64,000 bases of DNA from NCBI GenBank assembly GCA_017396555.1, contig JAFQLS010000044.1:18599-82598 (forward strand). Direction: 5' to 3'. The position numbers and the translations under genes are program-made. How positions within the stretch are numbered: position 1 is the first letter of the stretch; every line of letters begins with the position of its first letter. Origin of the DNA: Lachnospiraceae bacterium. Lineage in GTDB: Bacteria; Bacillota; Clostridia; Lachnospirales; Lachnospiraceae. Below are positions 61,591 to 64,000 of this stretch, piece after piece. Below the pieces are notes generated by a model. It was given only the letters and a program-made list of their open reading frames with translations. It was not told the DNA's origin and ran no database searches.

Positions 61591-62502
61591 TTACTTCTCT
61601 ACAATAATTTCTGCACCGTCATAATCATCTTCATTTAAATATTCATTAAAATACTCCTCCGCATACGACCCCTTCTTAACATATATCATACTTCCATGAT
61701 TTCCTTCAGTACTTCTAAAAGCATCATCACTTATTGTTTTGACAGATGAAGGAATATGAATTTCATCAAAATAAGAATCCTCAAATGCACTTTCCCCTAT
61801 TTCTTCCACTCCTTCTTCTATTATGACTACTCCCAAAGGAACCTCACAAAAGGCACTTGCCCCTATTTCCTTTACGTTTCCCGGTATTGTAAGCTTGTCT
61901 ATTTCCTCCAGTTCAGATGCTATTACAAATCCTCCTACCCCTGTTACATTATCCGGAATGACTATCTCCTTGTCATTTGTGAAATATCTTATTAAAACTC
62001 CATCTTCTATTACGCAACCATTTTCATCCTTTAATGTTTCGTAATATTTGTCGGACGTCCAATATTTATCAGAAGACTCGAGTGCATCCTGTCTATATTC
62101 GTATAATTTTAATTCATATTCAGAATCCACTTCTTTTATATATAAACCATAATCTGTATATTCTATAATTGCTTCTCGCCCATCCATAGTTATTGAATTT
62201 CCCTCAATAGAATATTTCTCTCTTAATATATGATATGTTTCATCTTCTTTTCCAAACATTTCTTCTCTATCGTAATAATATTCACCATTAGCGCTAAATT
62301 CCCATATATTTAGCCTTTCTCCATCATTACATTGGTACCACTTACCAATAATCGAATTAGGCATATGTGTAAACTGCTCGGTAACTTTTTCAATTTGTTT
62401 ATTCGTTTCTTTATTACTTACTTCTTCATTACCACAAGCTGTTAATGTAATTGCTATCAGACCCATAATGGCTAATACATAATTTTTTGCTATTGCTTTC
62501 AT
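61591..62502 (-). CDS. BspA-type leucine-rich-repeat lipoprotein (copy 2)
   Basis: A 303-residue lipoprotein (lipobox TLTAC, Cys about 23), with the same plan as copy 1: N-terminal beta region (IIGKWYQCNDGERLNIWEF), LRR units (EIVIPDNVTGVGGF, KLTIPGNVKEIGASAF, VVIIEEGVEEIGESAF, EIHIPSSVKTISDDAF) and YVKKGSYAEEYFNEY. Eighty bases (61808-61887) are identical to copy 3 at the window end. Upstream of the ACP gene by 36 bp. Confidence 0.82.
   Translation of the reverse strand: MKAIAKNYVLAIMGLIAITLTACGNEEVSNKETNKQIEKVTEQFTHMPNSIIGKWYQCNDGERLNIWEFSANGEYYYDREEMFGKEDETYHILREKYSIEGNSITMDGREAIIEYTDYGLYIKEVDSEYELKLYEYRQDALESSDKYWTSDKYYETLKDENGCVIEDGVLIRYFTNDKEIVIPDNVTGVGGFVIASELEEIDKLTIPGNVKEIGASAFCEVPLGVVIIEEGVEEIGESAFEDSYFDEIHIPSSVKTISDDAFRSTEGNHGSMIYVKKGSYAEEYFNEYLNEDDYDGAEIIVEK
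61808..61887 (-). repeat. 80-bp segment identical in two LRR lipoprotein genes
   Basis: Identical to 63921-64000 (up to the window edge), coding for the IPGNVKEIGASAF ... VVIIEEGVE region, while the sequence just to its left differs at about one base in four. Confidence 0.9.
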
Positions 62503-62517
62503 TTATCATTTCACTCC

Positions 62518-63651
62518 TTATTTAAATATTTGATTTGCTGAAAATATACAAAAACTTCCTATTGGATTTAATGCTTTTGTCACATATTCACTTGCAGCTG
62601 ACTCATATATACAATACATAAATACTCCATGTATACTTATCTGCTCTGACATTGAAGGCATAGCCAATGTTCTATATGCATTTCCCTTATGTATTAATAA
62701 TATCCCCTTATATTTTTTCTTAGGCTCATAATAATCTGTAGGTCTATAACACCTTATGACAGACTCTTTATCTCTACCATAGGATGTAGATATACCTAGA
62801 AATACCGTTCCAAGTGACTTATAGAAGCACATACCTTGAGTATACCTAGGTGCTTCAATATATCTTTCAGCTGTTAGTTTAGGTGTACTATATACATAAT
62901 CTATTTTATATCCATATATATGGCTTTTTCCTGTATCACTAAATTTTCCAATCCACAATCTATTATCAAAATATGTGCAATAACTTGTACTAGTTATTTC
63001 TGAAACCTGTTGCCACATTATATTCTTTAACTTAACCGATTTTGCTTTTTTCACTTTTGATACATTTACCGCCGCAAATATTGTATTCTTACTTATTGCA
63101 CCAATTCCATTGTCTGGTGCATTAGGATCTGAATTACCGCCCTCTGCTATCCAAACAAATTTACCATCATATGTTATTCCTCCCATATGACACTTCTTAT
63201 CATACACAAGTGTTGCCTTCAGTTCTCCTCCCACATCAAGAACATATATTACCGATTTATACGTTTTCTCCGAATCATATGCTGTAATTAAAATATAATT
63301 ATCCATTCTACATATACCTTGTGGCACCATTGTTTCACAGTTTTCCCCTAATACATTTGTACTAGTTAAACCCGGTATTGTATAAAACAAATCTCCTCCA
63401 ACTAAATAATTTCTCATTTGTTTTTTATCTACTTCTCCCGTATACGAGTTCATCTCTCTTACCTCATATAATTTAAGATCTACATTATCATTTACACCAT
63501 CAGGTGTGTCCATTGATGTATAGTCTCCATCCGTCGAATATACATATCCTGTAGCCGAATCCGTCTTAGTAGTAGCCTCTACTCTCAGTGTCATAATATT
63601 TGAAATCAACAACATCATTAATCCCATAATCCCTATTTTTACAAATCTCAT
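62518..63651 (-). CDS. secreted beta-propeller-like protein
   Basis: A 377-residue exported protein with signal peptide (about 1-26, ending RVEAT). The body consists of repeated beta-strand blades (MDNYILITAYDSEKTYKSVI, ITYDGKFVWIAEGG, TYFDNRLWIGKFSDTG, FYKSLGTVFLGISTSYG, IHGVFMYCIYES), as in propellers of the WD40/YVTN type. Function unknown. A 3' remnant of a paralogue is at 54234. It ends 15 bp before the LRR lipoprotein copy 2. GGAGGA before the ATG. Confidence 0.68.
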   Translation of the reverse strand: MRFVKIGIMGLMMLLISNIMTLRVEATTKTDSATGYVYSTDGDYTSMDTPDGVNDNVDLKLYEVREMNSYTGEVDKKQMRNYLVGGDLFYTIPGLTSTNVLGENCETMVPQGICRMDNYILITAYDSEKTYKSVIYVLDVGGELKATLVYDKKCHMGGITYDGKFVWIAEGGNSDPNAPDNGIGAISKNTIFAAVNVSKVKKAKSVKLKNIMWQQVSEITSTSYCTYFDNRLWIGKFSDTGKSHIYGYKIDYVYSTPKLTAERYIEAPRYTQGMCFYKSLGTVFLGISTSYGRDKESVIRCYRPTDYYEPKKKYKGILLIHKGNAYRTLAMPSMSEQISIHGVFMYCIYESAASEYVTKALNPIGSFCIFSANQIFK

Positions 63652-63703
63652 AAAATTTTTCCTCCGTTTATTTAGTATTATTATTTAATTACAAGCATGT
63701 CTG

Positions 63704-64000
63704 TTAATCCTCCACAATAACCTCTGCCCCGAAAAAGTCATTACCATCTGAATTGTCCTTAAAATAATTCTCTGCATACGACCCCTTCTTAACATATATC
63801 TTAGCATCATATCTTCCCTCATTAATTCTGAACGCATCACTGCTTATTGAATTAACAGAGGACGGAATATGTATTTCATTGAAATAGGAATCCTCAAAAG
63901 CTGTTCTTCCTATTTTCTCTACTCCTTCTTCTATTATGACTACTCCCAAAGGAACCTCACAAAAGGCACTTGCCCCTATTTCCTTTACGTTTCCCGGTAT
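63704..64000 (-). CDS. BspA-type leucine-rich-repeat lipoprotein (copy 3), 5' end outside window
   Basis: The minus-strand frame is open to the right edge, so only the last 98 codons are seen. It reads IPGNVKEIGASAFCEVPLGV, then VVIIEEGVEKIGRTAF, EIHIPSSVNSISSDAF and YVKKGSYAENYFKD, ending AEVIVED. It is the third LRR lipoprotein of the series and the C-terminal half differs from copy 2. Upstream of the propeller gene by 52 bp. Confidence 0.8.
   Translation of the reverse strand: MPGNVKEIGASAFCEVPLGVVIIEEGVEKIGRTAFEDSYFNEIHIPSSVNSISSDAFRINEGRYDAKIYVKKGSYAENYFKDNSDGNDFFGAEVIVED
63921..64000 (-). repeat. 80-bp segment identical to 61808-61887
   Basis: Second copy of the identical block; it may continue beyond the window. 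Confidence 0.9.

Overview
The window reads as chromosomal DNA of a low-GC, spore-forming Firmicute, most likely a Lachnospiraceae species. The grounds are the AT-rich composition, a DUF3794/SipL-type protein, a CotS-family protein, an archaeal-type (type 3) prolyl-tRNA synthetase, a CBS/DRTGG manganese pyrophosphatase and a SAM-I riboswitch in front of metK. I cannot name the species. No rRNA, tRNA, CRISPR array or complete insertion sequence was seen.

Layout. 1-26.7 kb is mostly housekeeping on the minus strand: a partial SipL-like gene, M20 amidohydrolase, Na/Pi cotransporter, phosphoglucomutase, PEGA lipoprotein, CotS kinase-like protein, cca, proS, a YtvI-like permease, a chemotaxis receptor, a two-component pair, metK with its riboswitch, murA, an M23 peptidase, shikimate kinase, an OLD-type ATPase/nuclease, a flavin reductase and pyrophosphatase. 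A 275-bp nested inverted-repeat element lies at 2.9-3.15 kb. 26.8-30.2 kb is a plus-strand MoxR/DUF58/membrane-protein operon, followed by a minus-strand MacB-like ABC operon (30.2-33.3 kb).

33.4-37.6 kb is the most striking region. A tyrosine recombinase gene ends exactly at one copy of a perfect 45-bp inverted repeat. The other copy is 3.2 kb away. Between them lie a TIR-GNAT fusion gene on the plus strand and, converging on it, a radical SAM enzyme gene plus a small membrane-anchored protein gene on the minus strand, separated by a perfect palindromic terminator. This has the form of an invertible (phase-variable) cassette, probably for defence.

37.6-45.7 kb holds an ABC/lipoprotein/secreted-protein operon, divergent from a response regulator with a Spo0A-type DNA-binding domain and a GHKL sensor kinase. 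Two inverted 0A boxes lie between the divergent genes, and nine tandem 10-bp repeats precede the kinase. 45.7-49.9 kb has a coiled-coil/membrane pair, an HD-GYP-receiver protein and a small sigma-region-3-like protein.

49.9-64 kb is an all-minus-strand accessory region. It has a scattered set of biosynthetic genes (an AMP-forming ligase overlapping a BtrH-like acyltransferase, and an acyl carrier protein overlapping a PaaK-like ligase). These are embedded in tandemly duplicated secreted and membrane genes: three leucine-rich-repeat lipoproteins, a beta-propeller-like protein and a remnant of another, a sigma-factor/membrane-sensor fusion with two paralogous sensor proteins, and one gene split by an in-frame stop. 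The ligase/ACP/BtrH combination resembles the carrier-protein-dependent acyl transfer of butirosin biosynthesis and may make or modify an unknown small molecule.
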